This document shows positions 29,414-39,708 of a DNA stretch of 64,000 nt, one piece after another (position 1 is the stretch's first letter; each line of letters begins with the position of its first letter). Made by a program: the position numbers and the translations under genes. The stretch is from Limosilactobacillus equigenerosi DSM 18793 = JCM 14505 (lineage in GTDB: Bacteria; Bacillota; Bacilli; Lactobacillales; Lactobacillaceae): contig NZ_BBAS01000001.1 in the NCBI RefSeq assembly GCF_001311375.1, positions 62,001 to 126,000 on the forward strand, in the 5' to 3' direction. The notes below the pieces were generated by a model, which saw nothing but the letters and a program-made list of their open reading frames with translations, was not told the DNA's origin and searched no databases.

Positions 29414-30741
29414 ATGAAGAACACAGACACACCACATTTACAACGCTCGCTCGGCTTTACGTCGGCCATCTCGATTGTCATCGGGACCTTAATTGGATCA
29501 GGGATCTTTTTCAAACAAGGGTCGGTTTTAGAAAATGCCGGTTCATCAAGCATGGCGATTTTCGCTTGGATTTTCGGGGGGTTAATCACGTTAACTGGGG
29601 GACTCACCGTTGCTGAAATTGGGGCACAAATGCCGGAAACCGGTGGTTTATACGCCTACATCGAAAATATTTATGGCCGCTTACTCGGTTTCCTCTCAGG
29701 CTGGATGCAAATCATCGTTTACGGGCCGGCCATTATCGCCTCGGTCGCTGGGTTCATGAGCATCCTCATGGTTAACTTCTTTGGACTGGGACCGGAATGG
29801 AAGATTCCATTAGCTGTGATTACCGTGATTGGGATTGGGGCCTTGAACTTACTCGAAAACCGGGTCGGCGCTGCCTTTTCGGTCATCACGACCATTGGGA
29901 AAATGATTCCAATCATCGCGATTATTGTCTTTGGGATTGGTTGGGGACATTATGATGCGCTCGGCCAAACGATGACGACTTTAACCCACAACCACGGTGG
30001 GTTTGGGGTTGCTGTCTTAGCCACTTTATTCGGTTATGACGGGTGGATTTTAATTGCCAGCCTCGGGGGCGAATTAAAGAACCCGCAAAAATTATTACCC
30101 CAAGCCATTGTCGGCGGGATTTTAATCGTCATTGCCATTTACACATTAATTACCATTGCCGTTTTGAAATTCATGCCCGCCAACCAAATTACTGCCCTTG
30201 GTGACCAAGCCGTCGCCCATTTAGCTACGAGTGCCTTTGGTCCCTTAGGTGGAAAGTTATTGTCAGCCGGAATTATCATTTCGATGATGGGAACGATTAA
30301 CGGGAAAATCATCACCTTCCCACGGGTTGTTTACGCAATGGCCAAGCGCCAAGATATTCCGTTTGCTAAGACCTTAACGTACTTAACTCCAAAAGGTAAG
30401 TCACCCGTCTTAGCCACTGGTTTCATTATCTTGTTAGCCACAATTATGATGTTCTTATTCGACACTGACCGGTTATCAGACCTCTGCGTCTTCACGGTCT
30501 ACATTTTCTACTTACTCGCGTTCTTTGGCGTCTTTATCTTACGTAAGCGTAACCCGAACCAAGCACGCCCATTCTCAACGCCACTCTACCCATGGGTGCC
30601 AATCATCTCAATCTTAGGTGGGATCTTCGTGATCATCAGTGAAATCCAAAACGATCCCGCGGGGTACTTCTATTCGTTGGTACCGTGGTGGTCGGCTTAC
30701 CAATTCTCTACCTTGTGAAACGTTACTATCAAGGTAAGTAA
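29414..30741 (+). CDS. APC-superfamily amino acid permease, SteT-like (serine/threonine), frameshifted at its end
   Basis: 12-helix transporter of the APC superfamily, LAT-like branch that includes B. subtilis SteT. Starts RSLGFTSAISIVIGTLIGSGIFF with the helix 1 substrate-binding GSG. A G is missing near 30692 (GGTGGTGG context); the corrected C terminus reads GLPILYLVKRYYQGK and ends at 30741, 442 residues. ATG 29414 lies after GAAAGGAAGG. The serine-codon attenuator in front argues that serine is the main substrate; family resemblance alone would not fix this. Confidence 0.88.
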
Positions 30742-30745
30742 AATT

Positions 30746-30775
30746 AAAAAAATCAGGCCACTTCGGCTGATTTTT
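30746..30775. terminator. bidirectional terminator between permease and ClC gene
   Basis: AAAAAATCAG ... CTGATTTTT hairpin between convergent genes. Confidence 0.85.
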
Positions 30776-32001
30776 AATTTAATTTAAACCAGCGTTGCAT
30801 TAACCACGCAACGAAGACCGCCATTCCTAAGTAAATCGCGTCCATCACTGGCAACTGGCAAATTTCCATCATCATCACCAGCGCCATCCACGGCGCCCGT
30901 TGGGTTACTGACAAGACCGTGGTGGCCCCCACGATACCTGCTAACACGGGATTAAATGACCACCCCGCTGGCATCAAGATACACGCAATCATCAACGCAC
31001 TAGTCGCACCGATGGCAATCGACGGCGCAATCACCCCACCATAGGCGCCGGCTTTTAGCGTTCCCAGCGTTAACAAGGCTTTGGCCACCAACATGACTAC
31101 TAACCCACCAAGCAACATCAAACTCGGCTTTGTCGTCATCGCAAGTTGCGCTAACCCCCGACCATTGCCCATCACTTGCGGAAATTTTAATGCTACAAGC
31201 CCGGTTAACAAGGCCATCACTGGCAATTGCCATAAAATGTGACGATCCGTTACGTGATGGGCTTTAGCGGTCGTAATTCCGTAGCGGAAAACTACCCCCA
31301 CGAATGTTAACAACGTGGCTAACAAAATCACCCACGGCACTTGTGACCAATCCCACGTCGGCTTCACGACCGCATAATATGGCGACCAACCTTTCACACT
31401 CGCCCCAATCACCGTCGCAATCCCACTCGCGATTAAGCTAACCACGACTGAATTAACGGTGACTTTCCGATACAACATTTCCACCACAAATAGCATGCCG
31501 GTTAGGGGTGAAATATAAACCCCCGCAAACCCGGCCCCCGCTGACGTGGCCATTAATAAACGTTGTTCGTCAGCATCAAATTGCCACCGGGGCCAATGGC
31601 GACTTACTTGTTGCCACACCATCACTGCTCCTTCTCGTGGTGCTAATTCCCGTCCGACCGAACCACCAGAACCAACGTAAAAAAATTTGGGTTAAAACGT
31701 CTAAAATGGTCGCCTTCACTGGCATCACTTGTTGTTTGAGGGCCTGATTAATATTAACTAATTTCCGCTGTCGTTGCAGATAGTACCAACTGATGGCAGC
31801 GATGATGCCCGCAAGCGTTACCGATAATAAGCGCCACCAGGGATTCGTACCGGTCGCAATCGGATGGAGATTAGTTTCATGATAATGCAACATCACGTGT
31901 TCCACGCCATCCAGGAATAAACTCAAACTAGCTGCCACTACCCCAGCAAGGATCCCAATCACCATTCCTGCCCCCACTAAGGGCCATTTTAATTTTTGCA
32001 T
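30774..32001 (-). CDS. ClC-family chloride channel or proton antiporter, frameshifted
   Basis: ATG 32001, 5 bases after AAGGAG. The anion filter motif GSGGSVGRELAPREG appears once an extra A is removed from the seven-base run at 31679-31685; GFAGVYISPL and GAYGGVIAPSIAIG follow. 408 residues with about ten membrane segments. Bacterial members are often H+/Cl- exchangers used in acid resistance; the GRELAPRE form (Arg-Glu) keeps the gating glutamate. Confidence 0.88.
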
Positions 32002-32020
32002 ATTCGCTCCTTTTGGGTAC

Positions 32021-32052
32021 AAAAAAGGCGAGAATCACTTCTCGCCTTTTTT
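32021..32052. terminator. terminator after rplA
   Basis: AAAAAAGGCGAGAA / TTCTCGCCTTTTTT perfect hairpin. Confidence 0.9.
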
Positions 32053-32065
32053 ACTATCAATCGAC

Positions 32066-32757
32066 TTAGAAATCAGTCAAGTCAAGCGTCACACTTGGAC
32101 CAAACGTTGAAGCAATTGATGCGTGCTTAACGTAAGTCCCACGTACAGAAGCTGGACGAGCCTTAACAACTATGTCTTGGATAGCCTTTAAGTTTTCAGC
32201 TAACTTATCAGTATCGAATGAAGCCTTACCAAATGGTACAGCCACGTTTCCGTCCCGGTCAGTCCGGTAAGTAACCTTCCCGGCCTTGGATTCAGAAACA
32301 GCCTTAGCAACATCCATCGTCACCGTCCCAGTCTTAGGGTTTGGCATCAAGCCTTAGGACCAAGCACCCGACCTAATGCCCCAACTTGTGGCATCATGTC
32401 TGGCGTTGCAATGGCAACGTCAAAGTCTAACCAACCATCCTTGATTTGGTCAACTAAGTCTTGGTCACCAACAACGTCGGCACCAGCTTCCTTAGCTGCT
32501 TCAGCGTTAGCACCCTTAGCAAATACGATTACCTTTTGGTCCTTACCAGTCCCGTTTGGTAATACAACTGCCCCCCGTAATTGTTGGTCAGCTTGCTTCG
32601 TGTCAACGTTTAAGTTGAACGCTACTTCGATCGTTGAATCAAAGTTGGCGAAATCAATATCTTTAACTAAGTTGATTGCGTCGTTAACAGCGTATTCTTT
32701 GTTGCTGTCAACCTTCTTTAAAGCTTCTTGGTATTTCTTACCGCGAGTTTTAGCCAT
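32066..32757 (-). CDS. rplA: ribosomal protein L1, frameshifted
   Basis: 230 residues after correction. [17 protein letters not shown] start; the universal [21 protein letters not shown] segment is broken because one G of GGG near 32351 is missing. Essential, so a sequencing error. Follows rplK. Confidence 0.97.
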
Positions 32758-32845
32758 CTGTGTTTTCCTCCTTGCAAATGTGGTCTAACGGGATATTCCT
32801 CCCACGAGAAATTCCGCTTTCACGAAATTTCCGGCCTACAACGAA

Positions 32846-33271
32846 TTAGTCTTCGACAACGAAGCCCATGCTCCGTGCAGTACCTTCAATCATGCGCATC
32901 GCTGCTTCAACGTCAGCGGCGTTTAGATCTTGCATCTTAGTTTCGGCGATTTCCTTAACTTGTGCCTTGGTTACCGTAGCAACCTTATTCGTGTTAGGTT
33001 CACCGGAACCCTTTTCAACACCAGCGGCCTTCTTAAGTAATACAGCGGCAGGTGGAGTCTTCGTAATGAAGTCGAAGGAACGGTCTTCGTAAACCGTAAT
33101 TACAACGGGGATGATCATACCCTTTTGATCAGCCGTCCGTGCGTTAAAGTCCTTCGTGAACCCCATAATGTTGATCCCTGCTTGCCCAAGAGCTGGACCT
33201 ACTGGCGGAGCTGGTGAAGCTGCACCGGCAGGAATTTGCAATTTAACAATATTTGCTACTTTCTTTGCCAC
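32846..33271 (-). CDS. rplK: ribosomal protein L11
   Basis: 141 residues, intact. GTG 33271 ([19 protein letters not shown]) with GGAGG 9 bases upstream; earlier codons in the open frame are leader. [15 protein letters not shown] and the C-terminal [12 protein letters not shown] are standard. Binds the GTPase centre of 23S rRNA. Confidence 0.97.
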   Translation of the reverse strand: MAKKVANIVKLQIPAGAASPAPPVGPALGQAGINIMGFTKDFNARTADQKGMIIPVVITVYEDRSFDFITKTPPAAVLLKKAAGVEKGSGEPNTNKVATVTKAQVKEIAETKMQDLNAADVEAAMRMIEGTARSMGFVVED

Positions 33272-33389
33272 GAGACAAAACCTCCTTAGTCCGTGTTGTG
33301 GTAATGATGAGACATCTTGATTTATCTCTCCCACGTATGACGATAGCATACAAGAGTAATAGTATCATAGCTGTCTCAAAATTTCAACT

Positions 33390-33935
33390 TTATTTTAAAG
33401 TATCAACTTGTTCAAAGCCGAGGTCAGCAATTGTTTCCCGACCGAACATTTCAATTGACACCTTCAACTTCATCTTATCATGATCAACTTCCGTTACCGT
33501 TCCAGTCATGTCAGAGAAGGCCCCAGCAATGATCTTAACTTCGTCCCCAACTTCAACATCAATATCCGTCCGAGCCACTTCCATGCCCATCCGCTTCATA
33601 ATGCGATCAACTTCTTCTGGCAACATTGGAGTTGGCTTAGAACCACCCCCGTGAGAACCTAAGAATCCAGTTACTCCGGGCGTGTTCCGGGCAATATACC
33701 AAGCTTGGTCCGTCATAATCATTTCCACTAAGACATAACCAGGGAACGTCTTTTCTTCGATTTGCTTGGATTCACCATCTTTGACTTGGTTAACCGTTTC
33801 TTCTGGGACCACGACTTGGAAAATATAATCTTCCATGTTCATTGATTGAACCCGTGATTCCAAGTTACTCTTCACCCGGTTTTCGTAACCGGAGTAAGTA
33901 TGTAAGACATACCATTGTTTTTCCATCGTTTCCAC
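33390..33935 (-). CDS. nusG: transcription termination/antitermination protein NusG
   Basis: 181 residues, intact. NGN domain with WYVLHTYSGYENRVK and the C-terminal KOW motif GDEVKIIAGAFSDMTGTV. Follows secE, but a hairpin terminator lies between them. Confidence 0.97.
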   Translation of the reverse strand: METMEKQWYVLHTYSGYENRVKSNLESRVQSMNMEDYIFQVVVPEETVNQVKDGESKQIEEKTFPGYVLVEMIMTDQAWYIARNTPGVTGFLGSHGGGSKPTPMLPEEVDRIMKRMGMEVARTDIDVEVGDEVKIIAGAFSDMTGTVTEVDHDKMKLKVSIEMFGRETIADLGFEQVDTLK

Positions 33936-33975
33936 GTTGCTTTCTCCTTTTTTTACGGTTGATTAGCAGTAAAAT

Positions 33976-34004
33976 AAAAAAACCTCGTACAACCACGAAG
34001 TTTT
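33976..34004 (-). terminator. terminator-like hairpin between secE and nusG
   Basis: On the minus strand AACTTCGT / ACGAGGTT (one G-U pair) followed by seven Ts. Placed inside the rpmG-secE-nusG series, it may make transcription of nusG partly independent. Confidence 0.65.
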
Positions 34005-34044
34005 CCTTAACAACACTAATTATAGCAGTTTTTACTGAAGTTGA

Positions 34045-34218
34045 CTACTTCGTCAATAAAAACAACCCTTGCTTAATTAACCAATCAAATAATGCAAAGA
34101 ACAACATAAAGAAAATGGTAATTGATAACACCACCCGTGTATCCCGCGCATTTTCTTTCCGCGTTGGCCAAACGACTAAGCGCATTTCATGGCCGACACT
34201 TTTAATGAATCGGATCAC
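34045..34218 (-). CDS. secE: preprotein translocase subunit SecE
   Basis: 57 residues. GTG 34218 after GGAGG. SVGHEMRLVVWPTRKEN is the SecE amphipathic helix signature, followed by one membrane helix. Between rpmG and nusG, its universal Firmicute position. Confidence 0.95.
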   Translation of the reverse strand: MIRFIKSVGHEMRLVVWPTRKENARDTRVVLSITIFFMLFFALFDWLIKQGLFLLTK

Positions 34219-34240
34219 GTTCCTCTACCTCCAGACTTAC

Positions 34241-34390
34241 CTAGCGAGTTTGTTGATGGACTGTTACTCGCCCACATTGTTTACAAAATTTATTCAACGT
34301 CAGTCGTTGGTCGGGCTTCCCACTAATGGGCACCGAATAATTCCGCCGACCACAAACCGAACAGGCTAATGGTTCTTTTTGTTTCCCCAT
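34241..34390 (-). CDS. rpmG: ribosomal protein L33, Zn-binding form
   Basis: 49 residues with four zinc cysteines: CSVC near residue 10 and CKQC near residue 36. ATG 34390 with GAGGTGA upstream. First gene of rpmG-secE-nusG. Confidence 0.94.
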   Translation of the reverse strand: MGKQKEPLACSVCGRRNYSVPISGKPDQRLTLNKFCKQCGRVTVHQQTR

Positions 34391-34444
34391 TTTATCACCT
34401 CTTTAATACTATCCAAGCTTACACGTAAATCGCCTAAATTGCAA

Positions 34445-35014
34445 CTAGCGCTCAAAGAGTTCGCGTTGAAAACAATGTTTAAATTTTAAGCGTCCCCGCC
34501 CAAAACACCGGCGAACTTCGGGCATCGTCATCGCTTGCTTGGTTGCAATCTCGCGCATTGAATATCCCGCCCAGCGTAATTGATAAACTAAATATTCTTC
34601 CTGCGTGACCATCGCTTTAAAGCGCGCTATCGCCCCTTGAAGGCAGAGTTGTTGTTCAATTTCATGCACCTCATCTTTCGGCACATAGTACAACTCACTC
34701 GCTAAATAATCATCATAGTCCACTTGATTTTGGCGTGGCCACTTTTTCTGGGCCGTTTCGCGCCGTAATAAATTCACCCACCGATTATGCAACGCTTGTT
34801 TATAGTAACTCCCAAAGGTCACCGTTTGCTGTTGGTCATACTTCTGCCAACTATCATAGAGCGTTACCCAAGCTTCTTGCTGCCAATCAAGATACTCCAT
34901 CCCCAAAATCGGGTGCCGGCGCCACATCGACCGGACTAACGGATAATATTGCTGCATCAACTTCCCTAATTCATCCGTCACTTGCGCTTCATTTTGCCAA
35001 TCTAAATTTCCCAT
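34445..35014 (-). CDS. sigH: sigma-70 family factor, SigH/ComX type
   Basis: 189 residues. Region 2 lies around residues 20-75 (YLDWQQEAWVTLYDSWQKYD) and region 4 around 135-180 with WAGYSMREIATKQAMTMPEVRRCF as HTH. The position directly before rpmG-secE-nusG is that of SigH in Bacillus and lactobacilli, where it controls competence (com) genes. ATG 35014 after GGGGG. Confidence 0.88.
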   Translation of the reverse strand: MGNLDWQNEAQVTDELGKLMQQYYPLVRSMWRRHPILGMEYLDWQQEAWVTLYDSWQKYDQQQTVTFGSYYKQALHNRWVNLLRRETAQKKWPRQNQVDYDDYLASELYYVPKDEVHEIEQQLCLQGAIARFKAMVTQEEYLVYQLRWAGYSMREIATKQAMTMPEVRRCFGRGRLKFKHCFQRELFER

Positions 35015-35170
35015 TTGCTAATCCCCCATTAACAAATTCAAGGCACCAAAAACAATCACAAGGATATATATAAACCGTGGTGCATCAACGTTTCTCCCCA
35101 CATCACTATATCAAACAACGCCTAAATGCTCCACCTAATTTTAATGATTTCACCTAAAATTCCGCCAACC

Positions 35171-35206
35171 CGAACACTTGTTCCGATAAATAATTCTTAC
35201 TATAAT
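35171..35206 (+). promoter_or_regulatory. LexA (DinR) box overlapping the promoter of the Y-family polymerase
   Basis: CGAAC-ACTT-GTTCC (35171-35184) matches the Gram-positive SOS box CGAAC-N4-GTTCG at all but the final base. It covers the -35 TTGTTC (35178-35183); the -10 TATAAT is at 35201-35206, spacing 17. Confidence 0.8.
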
Positions 35207-35247
35207 AGAACCAATAAATATTCACGATTAACGGAGGTCTTACCAAA

Positions 35248-36723
35248 ATGCGAACGTATCTAGCGATTGATTTAAAATCATTTTACGCATCTGCTGAATG
35301 CGCTGCCTTAGGTCTTGATCCGTTAAACGCCAATTTAGTCGTCGCTAACGCCGCCCGCACTGACAAAACCATTTGTCTCGCCGTTTCCCCAGCCTTAAAA
35401 TCTTTCGGCGTCCCTGGACGCCCACGGTTATTCGAAGTTAAAGCGACCCTCCGGAAATTAAATCGGCAACGCCGCGCCTTTAATCACTACGAATCAATTT
35501 ACCGCGACGAATTACTCAAACATCCCCGGCAACAAATTACGTTCAAAATCGTACCTCCCCGGATGCAATATTATCTCGAATTAAGTAATCACATTTATGA
35601 AATTTACTTACGCTACTTTCAATCCAAAGATATCCACGTTTATTCCATCGACGAAGTCTTCATTGATATCACTGATTACTTAGCCACCCACCGGACCTCT
35701 GCCCGCCAAGTTGCCAAACAAGTTATCCTAGCGATTCAGACCGAAACTAAAATTACCGCCACTGCTGGCATTGGCGAAAATTTATACTTAGCCAAAGTCG
35801 CGCTGGATATCGTGGCCAAAAAAAATTAACGGTGATCACGATGCGTCCGGATAGCCCAGCTAACTACCACTAGCTACCGGCAACTCCTATGGGCTCACCA
35901 ACCCTTAACAGACTTTTGGCGCGTTGGCCGTGGCTATGCCAAACGCTTAGCCAAACTCGGCCTCCACACCATGGGTGATATCGCACGTGTAGCAGTGGCC
36001 CCCTTAGATCAGCCATTAAATCCCGAAACGCTTTACCAAACTTTTGGTAAAAACGCTGAACTCTTAATCGACCACGCTTGGGGCATCGAAACGGCGACCA
36101 TTGCCGACATTAAAAGCTACCGCAACCATGATCATGGCATTTATTCAAGCCAAGTGCTCCCACGACCATATCATGCTGACGAAGCCAAAATCGTGGTGAC
36201 TGAAATGGCGGATGATTTAGCCTACCAGTTAATGAAACGGCGCGCCACGGTCCAACAACTCGCTTTACGAATTGATTATGATCCCCAAAGTTTGCAACAA
36301 CCCGGATACGACTATCCCGGCGAATTAAAAACCGACTTTTACGGGCGCCAAGTTCCCAAAACCACCCAAGTTAATCTAACGTTACCGCGCTATACTGATT
36401 CTGCCCGCGAACTAAAGCGTGCCTTTGCGCAATTATACCAACAAGCGTTTAATCAACACTTGTTAATTCGCAAAATCACCGTTATCGCCAACCAATTATT
36501 CTTAGAAACTAACCCTAACCACCAAACGCGCAGTGAACAACTTGATTTATTCGCCCCCACCCCATCTAACGATCAAACTACGAAAACTGACCATCAACTC
36601 CAACAAGTTATTATGAAAATCCGCGACGAGCATGGTAAAAACGCCATCCTCACCGGAACCGACTTACTTGATGGGGCCACTGGAAAGAAACGCCACAACG
36701 AAATTGGAGGGCATGACGCATGA
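35248..36723 (+). CDS. Y-family DNA polymerase, UmuC/UvrX type, two frameshifts
   Basis: Lesion-bypass polymerase. MRTYLAIDLKSFYASAECA carries the first metal aspartate, YSIDEVFIDIT the second pair, ATAGIGENLYLAKVA the helix-hairpin-helix start. An extra A in the eight-base run at 35818-35825 and a missing G near 35850 interrupt it; corrected frame reads KKINGDHDASGIAQLTTTSYR. C terminus ENPxxx-type ILTGTDLLDGAT repeats the family's ending. About 491 residues. Its SOS box predicts DNA-damage induction. Confidence 0.9.
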
Positions 36724-37139
36724 ACCGCCACGAATTAGCCGATTTATTTCCTGACACAAGCGAATACACTGATTTAATCGATCAGCCGGCCCCGAAAGTT
36801 CCTGGGCACTATCCAATGAGTAACAATGACCGGGCGATGCAATTCGCCCCTTTCGCCGCTTTAACGGGCTACCATGAATTAATTCAGCAAACTAATCAAC
36901 GCTTTGAACGCAAAACTTATTTAACCGGCGCACAATTGCGGCGTCTTCAATCGCAAATTTTATTACTTGCTGATAAATTACCCCTCCAAGTCCAAATTGA
37001 GGCCTTTAATCCCTCAAGTGGTTACTATGAAACGAATACCGACACCTTAACCGCCATCCAACAACAAGGGCAGCAATTAGTCCTTGATCAACTCGGTAAC
37101 GTGAGCATCTACAATTTACGCAAAATCACCCCAAAGTAA
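36720..37139 (+). CDS. YolD-like family protein
   Basis: 139 residues. MSNNDRAMQFAPFAALTGYHE and the following helix are typical of YolD proteins, which in Firmicutes are encoded behind UvrX-type polymerases and are SOS-linked; biochemical role unknown. Overlaps the polymerase stop by four bases (ATGA). Confidence 0.85.
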   Translation: MNRHELADLFPDTSEYTDLIDQPAPKVPGHYPMSNNDRAMQFAPFAALTGYHELIQQTNQRFERKTYLTGAQLRRLQSQILLLADKLPLQVQIEAFNPSSGYYETNTDTLTAIQQQGQQLVLDQLGNVSIYNLRKITPK

Positions 37140-37177
37140 AACGGGACCGGCCATTATTGACCGAGTCCCGTTTTTTT
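37138..37177 (+). terminator. terminator after the YolD-like gene
   Basis: ACGGGAC(CGG) ... (CCG)AGTCCCGT hairpin and seven Ts. Confidence 0.88.
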
Positions 37178-37191
37178 CGTAATTAGCAATT

Positions 37192-37220
37192 AAAAAAACA
37201 GCTACCAATCGGCAGCTGTT
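37192..37220 (-). terminator. terminator of the tRNA unit
   Basis: On the minus strand AACAGCTGCC / GGTAGCTGTT followed by seven Ts, just past tRNA-Gln. Confidence 0.85.
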
Positions 37221-37226
37221 AATTAG

Positions 37227-37298
37227 TTGGGCTAGCTGGATTCGAACCAGCGCATGACGGTACCAAAAACCGTTGCCTTACCGCTTGGCTATAGCCCA
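37227..37298 (-). tRNA. tRNA-Gln (anticodon TTG)
   Basis: 72 bases. Acceptor TGGGCTA/TAGCCCA plus discriminator A, D arm AGCCAAGCGGTAAGGC, anticodon loop with TTG, T arm GGTTCGAATCC. CCA is not encoded. Confidence 0.96.
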
Positions 37299-37307
37299 AT
37301 AATAAAA

Positions 37308-37390
37308 TGGGGGAGAGTGGATTCGAACCACCGAACCAAAAGGAACGGTTTTACAGACCGTCGCGTTTAACCAGACTTCGCTACTCCCCC
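37308..37390 (-). tRNA. tRNA-Tyr (anticodon GTA)
   Basis: 83 bases with a long variable arm. Acceptor GGGGGAG/CTCCCCC, anticodon loop CTGTAAA, T arm GGTTCGAATCC. Transcribed before tRNA-Gln with 9 bases between. Confidence 0.96.
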
Positions 37391-37501
37391 AGGAGCTTAA
37401 TCACGTATTCGCAATTAACAAATATTATATTACCGTATCCCCCCTCTTTGACAACCCCTAATTTGAATAAAATTAAGTTATTTTAAGATTAGTAAATAAA
37501 A

Positions 37502-37542
37502 AAAATGCCAAGCACTGACCAAACAGTCAATGCTTGACATTT
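37502..37542 (-). terminator. terminator of the man operon
   Basis: AAAATGTCAAGCATTGAC / GTCAGTGCTTGGCATTTT hairpin on the minus strand. Confidence 0.85.
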
Positions 37543-37552
37543 TAAACTATCA

Positions 37553-37936
37553 TCACTTATGCCGGCGTCGTTGCCAAAGCGCGTGTAAGCCGCGCTTAAT
37601 CCCCTGAAAGAACGTTAATGATTTAACCATCCGTTCAGCTGGTACATGTTCGCGAATTGCCCGTAACACCACTTTCGGTTGTGAACTAGCAAACGAATAC
37701 GTCCCGTTTTTCTTTGTCCGAATCGCATATCGCGGAATCCAGCGACCACCAAATAAAACTTCAGCAATCACGTAATCTACTTCTTCCCAAGGAATTTGAA
37801 TAAAGTTTTTCCGATCACGTTCATCATAAAATTCAAATCCGCGATCACCAACCATAATTTGGCCGTAACTACTCAAGCCTAAATAAGACGTCCCTGACAC
37901 GACCACCGTAGCCTTTGTATTTAATGACTCAACCAT
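37553..37936 (-). CDS. manO: DUF956 family protein, ManO-like
   Basis: 127 residues, soluble. Contains GTSYLGLSSYGQIMVGDRGFEFYD and IPWEEVDYVIAEV. DUF956 genes nearly always end Lactobacillales mannose PTS operons and have been implicated in their regulation and recently as a cap on the Man-PTS; here 7 bases past manZ. Confidence 0.88.
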   Translation of the reverse strand: MVESLNTKATVVVSGTSYLGLSSYGQIMVGDRGFEFYDERDRKNFIQIPWEEVDYVIAEVLFGGRWIPRYAIRTKKNGTYSFASSQPKVVLRAIREHVPAERMVKSLTFFQGIKRGLHALWQRRRHK

Positions 37937-37943
37937 TATTAGA

Positions 37944-38867
37944 TTAACCTAACAACCCGATAACGTGGAGTAAAATTCCGGCTGCAAAGATTCCGATAAT
38001 GATCCAAATTGGTGAGACCTTCTTCTTCAAAAGCCACATACAAAGGAACGTTAATAAGAGGGCTGCTAAACCAGGAATTAATTGATCCAAGTTATCTTGT
38101 AAAGTAACAACCTTCGTACTTGAAAGGGCAAGTCCCTTTCCCATGTTCCATTGCGTTAAAGCTTCTTGGATTGCATGTGCACCACCAGGTAACTTGTCCC
38201 AGTGAATGTAGGCATCTGGTTGTAACTTCGTCTTAGAAACCACTGGGGTAAAGTTAATTGAAACCCAACGTTCAATCAACGTCCCTAAGATGAACATCCC
38301 CATCATTGCGGCCCCACGTGAAACGGTTTGAAGTGACAATCCATTAGAATCATCCGTAATCTTCGTCCCAGCGCGGTAACCAAATTCTTGCGTGTACCAC
38401 ATAAAGGCAATCCGTAAGACATTCCAAATAACAAAGAATAAAATTGGTCCTAAGATGTTCCCTGAAATCGCCAATGAAGCACCTAACCCGGCAATAATCG
38501 GCCGTGCCGTGTACCAGAAGATTGGGTCCCCAACCCCGGCTAATGGTCCCATCATCCCAACTTTAACCCCAGACATCGTTGCATCTGGAACTTCAGCTCC
38601 GTTAGCCTTATCTTCTTCTAAGGCTAACGTAACCCCGATAATTGGTGAAGCTACGTATGGGTGTGTGTTAAAGAATTCCAAGTGACGCTTAGCAGCGGCT
38701 GCTCGGTCTTCCTTAGTCTTGTAAAGCTTCTTGATGGCTGGCATCATTGCGTAGGCGTAACCACCGTTTTGCATCCGTTCGTAGTTCCATGAACCTTGTA
38801 AGAATGTTGAACGCCAGCAGACATCCCAACGAGTCCGCTTGCTTAATTTAATTTCCTTTTCCGCCAT
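37944..38867 (-). CDS. manZ: PTS mannose/glucose transporter subunit IID
   Basis: 307 residues. KLSKRTRWDVCWRSTFLQGSWNYERMQNGG is the IID start, with C-terminal membrane helices. Forms the membrane complex with IIC. Confidence 0.96.
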   Translation of the reverse strand: MAEKEIKLSKRTRWDVCWRSTFLQGSWNYERMQNGGYAYAMMPAIKKLYKTKEDRAAAAKRHLEFFNTHPYVASPIIGVTLALEEDKANGAEVPDATMSGVKVGMMGPLAGVGDPIFWYTARPIIAGLGASLAISGNILGPILFFVIWNVLRIAFMWYTQEFGYRAGTKITDDSNGLSLQTVSRGAAMMGMFILGTLIERWVSINFTPVVSKTKLQPDAYIHWDKLPGGAHAIQEALTQWNMGKGLALSSTKVVTLQDNLDQLIPGLAALLLTFLCMWLLKKKVSPIWIIIGIFAAGILLHVIGLLG

Positions 38868-38887
38868 GATTTGACTCCCCTTCTCTT

Positions 38888-39690
38888 CTAGTAATCATCT
38901 AAAATGTCGCCAAGTGGATCACCTGTCCCACTTGCACCATTTCCGTTACCTGAACCGCCTTTACCTTCTAATTGGAGGTAGAGCAACATGAATGCCGCCC
39001 CTAAAGCCCCAATCGCAATTAAAGTTAATTGTGAAATAGCGGCTAAGACAAACCCGATGATAAAGAATGGCCAAACTTCACGCGTTGCAATCATGTTAAT
39101 AACCATGGCGTAACCAACGGCCACAACCATTCCCCCACCGATGGTCATCCCTTGTGTTAACCATGCTGGCATTGACCCAAGGAAGTCCTTCACAACACTA
39201 GCAGGAATAAACGTTAAGGCAATTGCTGGTAACATAATCCGCAACCCTTGCAAACTCGTGGCAATTAATTGCCAAATTTCAATTCCACGTAAGTCACCAG
39301 CTTCGGCACGCTTGTCCATAATATGAGCGATGGCAACTGAAATCGTCCGCACAACCATCGTTAAGAATAAACCAGCCACAGCTAATGGCACCGCCAACCC
39401 AATGGCCGTCCCAATGTTCTTCGTGTCAGCCCCACCTTGAACAAAGATGATGGCAGAAGCAACAGCGGCTAAGGCAGCATCAGGGCAACCGCGGCCCCAA
39501 TGTTAGCCCAACCTAAGGCGATCATTTGAAGTGATCCCCCTAAAATAATACATGGTACTAAATGACCAGTAACTAAACCGATTAATGTACATGCAATTAA
39601 AGGTTGGTGGAATTGGAATTCATCCAAAACCCCTTCAATCCCAGCTAAGAAGGCCACAATAGCCACTAGGATAATAGAAATTGTTGACAT
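38888..39690 (-). CDS. manY: PTS mannose/glucose transporter subunit IIC, frameshifted
   Basis: 267 residues after correction. Starts MSTISIILVAIVAFLAGIEGVLD with QPLIACTLIGLVTG. A C is missing near 39484 (GCCCC read as GCCC); the frame resumes DAALAAVASAIIFVQGG. Several membrane helices, C-terminal glycine-rich tail. Confidence 0.95.
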
Positions 39691-39708
39691 AATAAGTTCT
39701 CCTTCTAA

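Noticed and set aside
37142-37400. Integration site of a mobile element at the tRNA genes
   Set aside because: No direct repeat of a tRNA 3' end and no integrase found; tRNAs have their own terminator.
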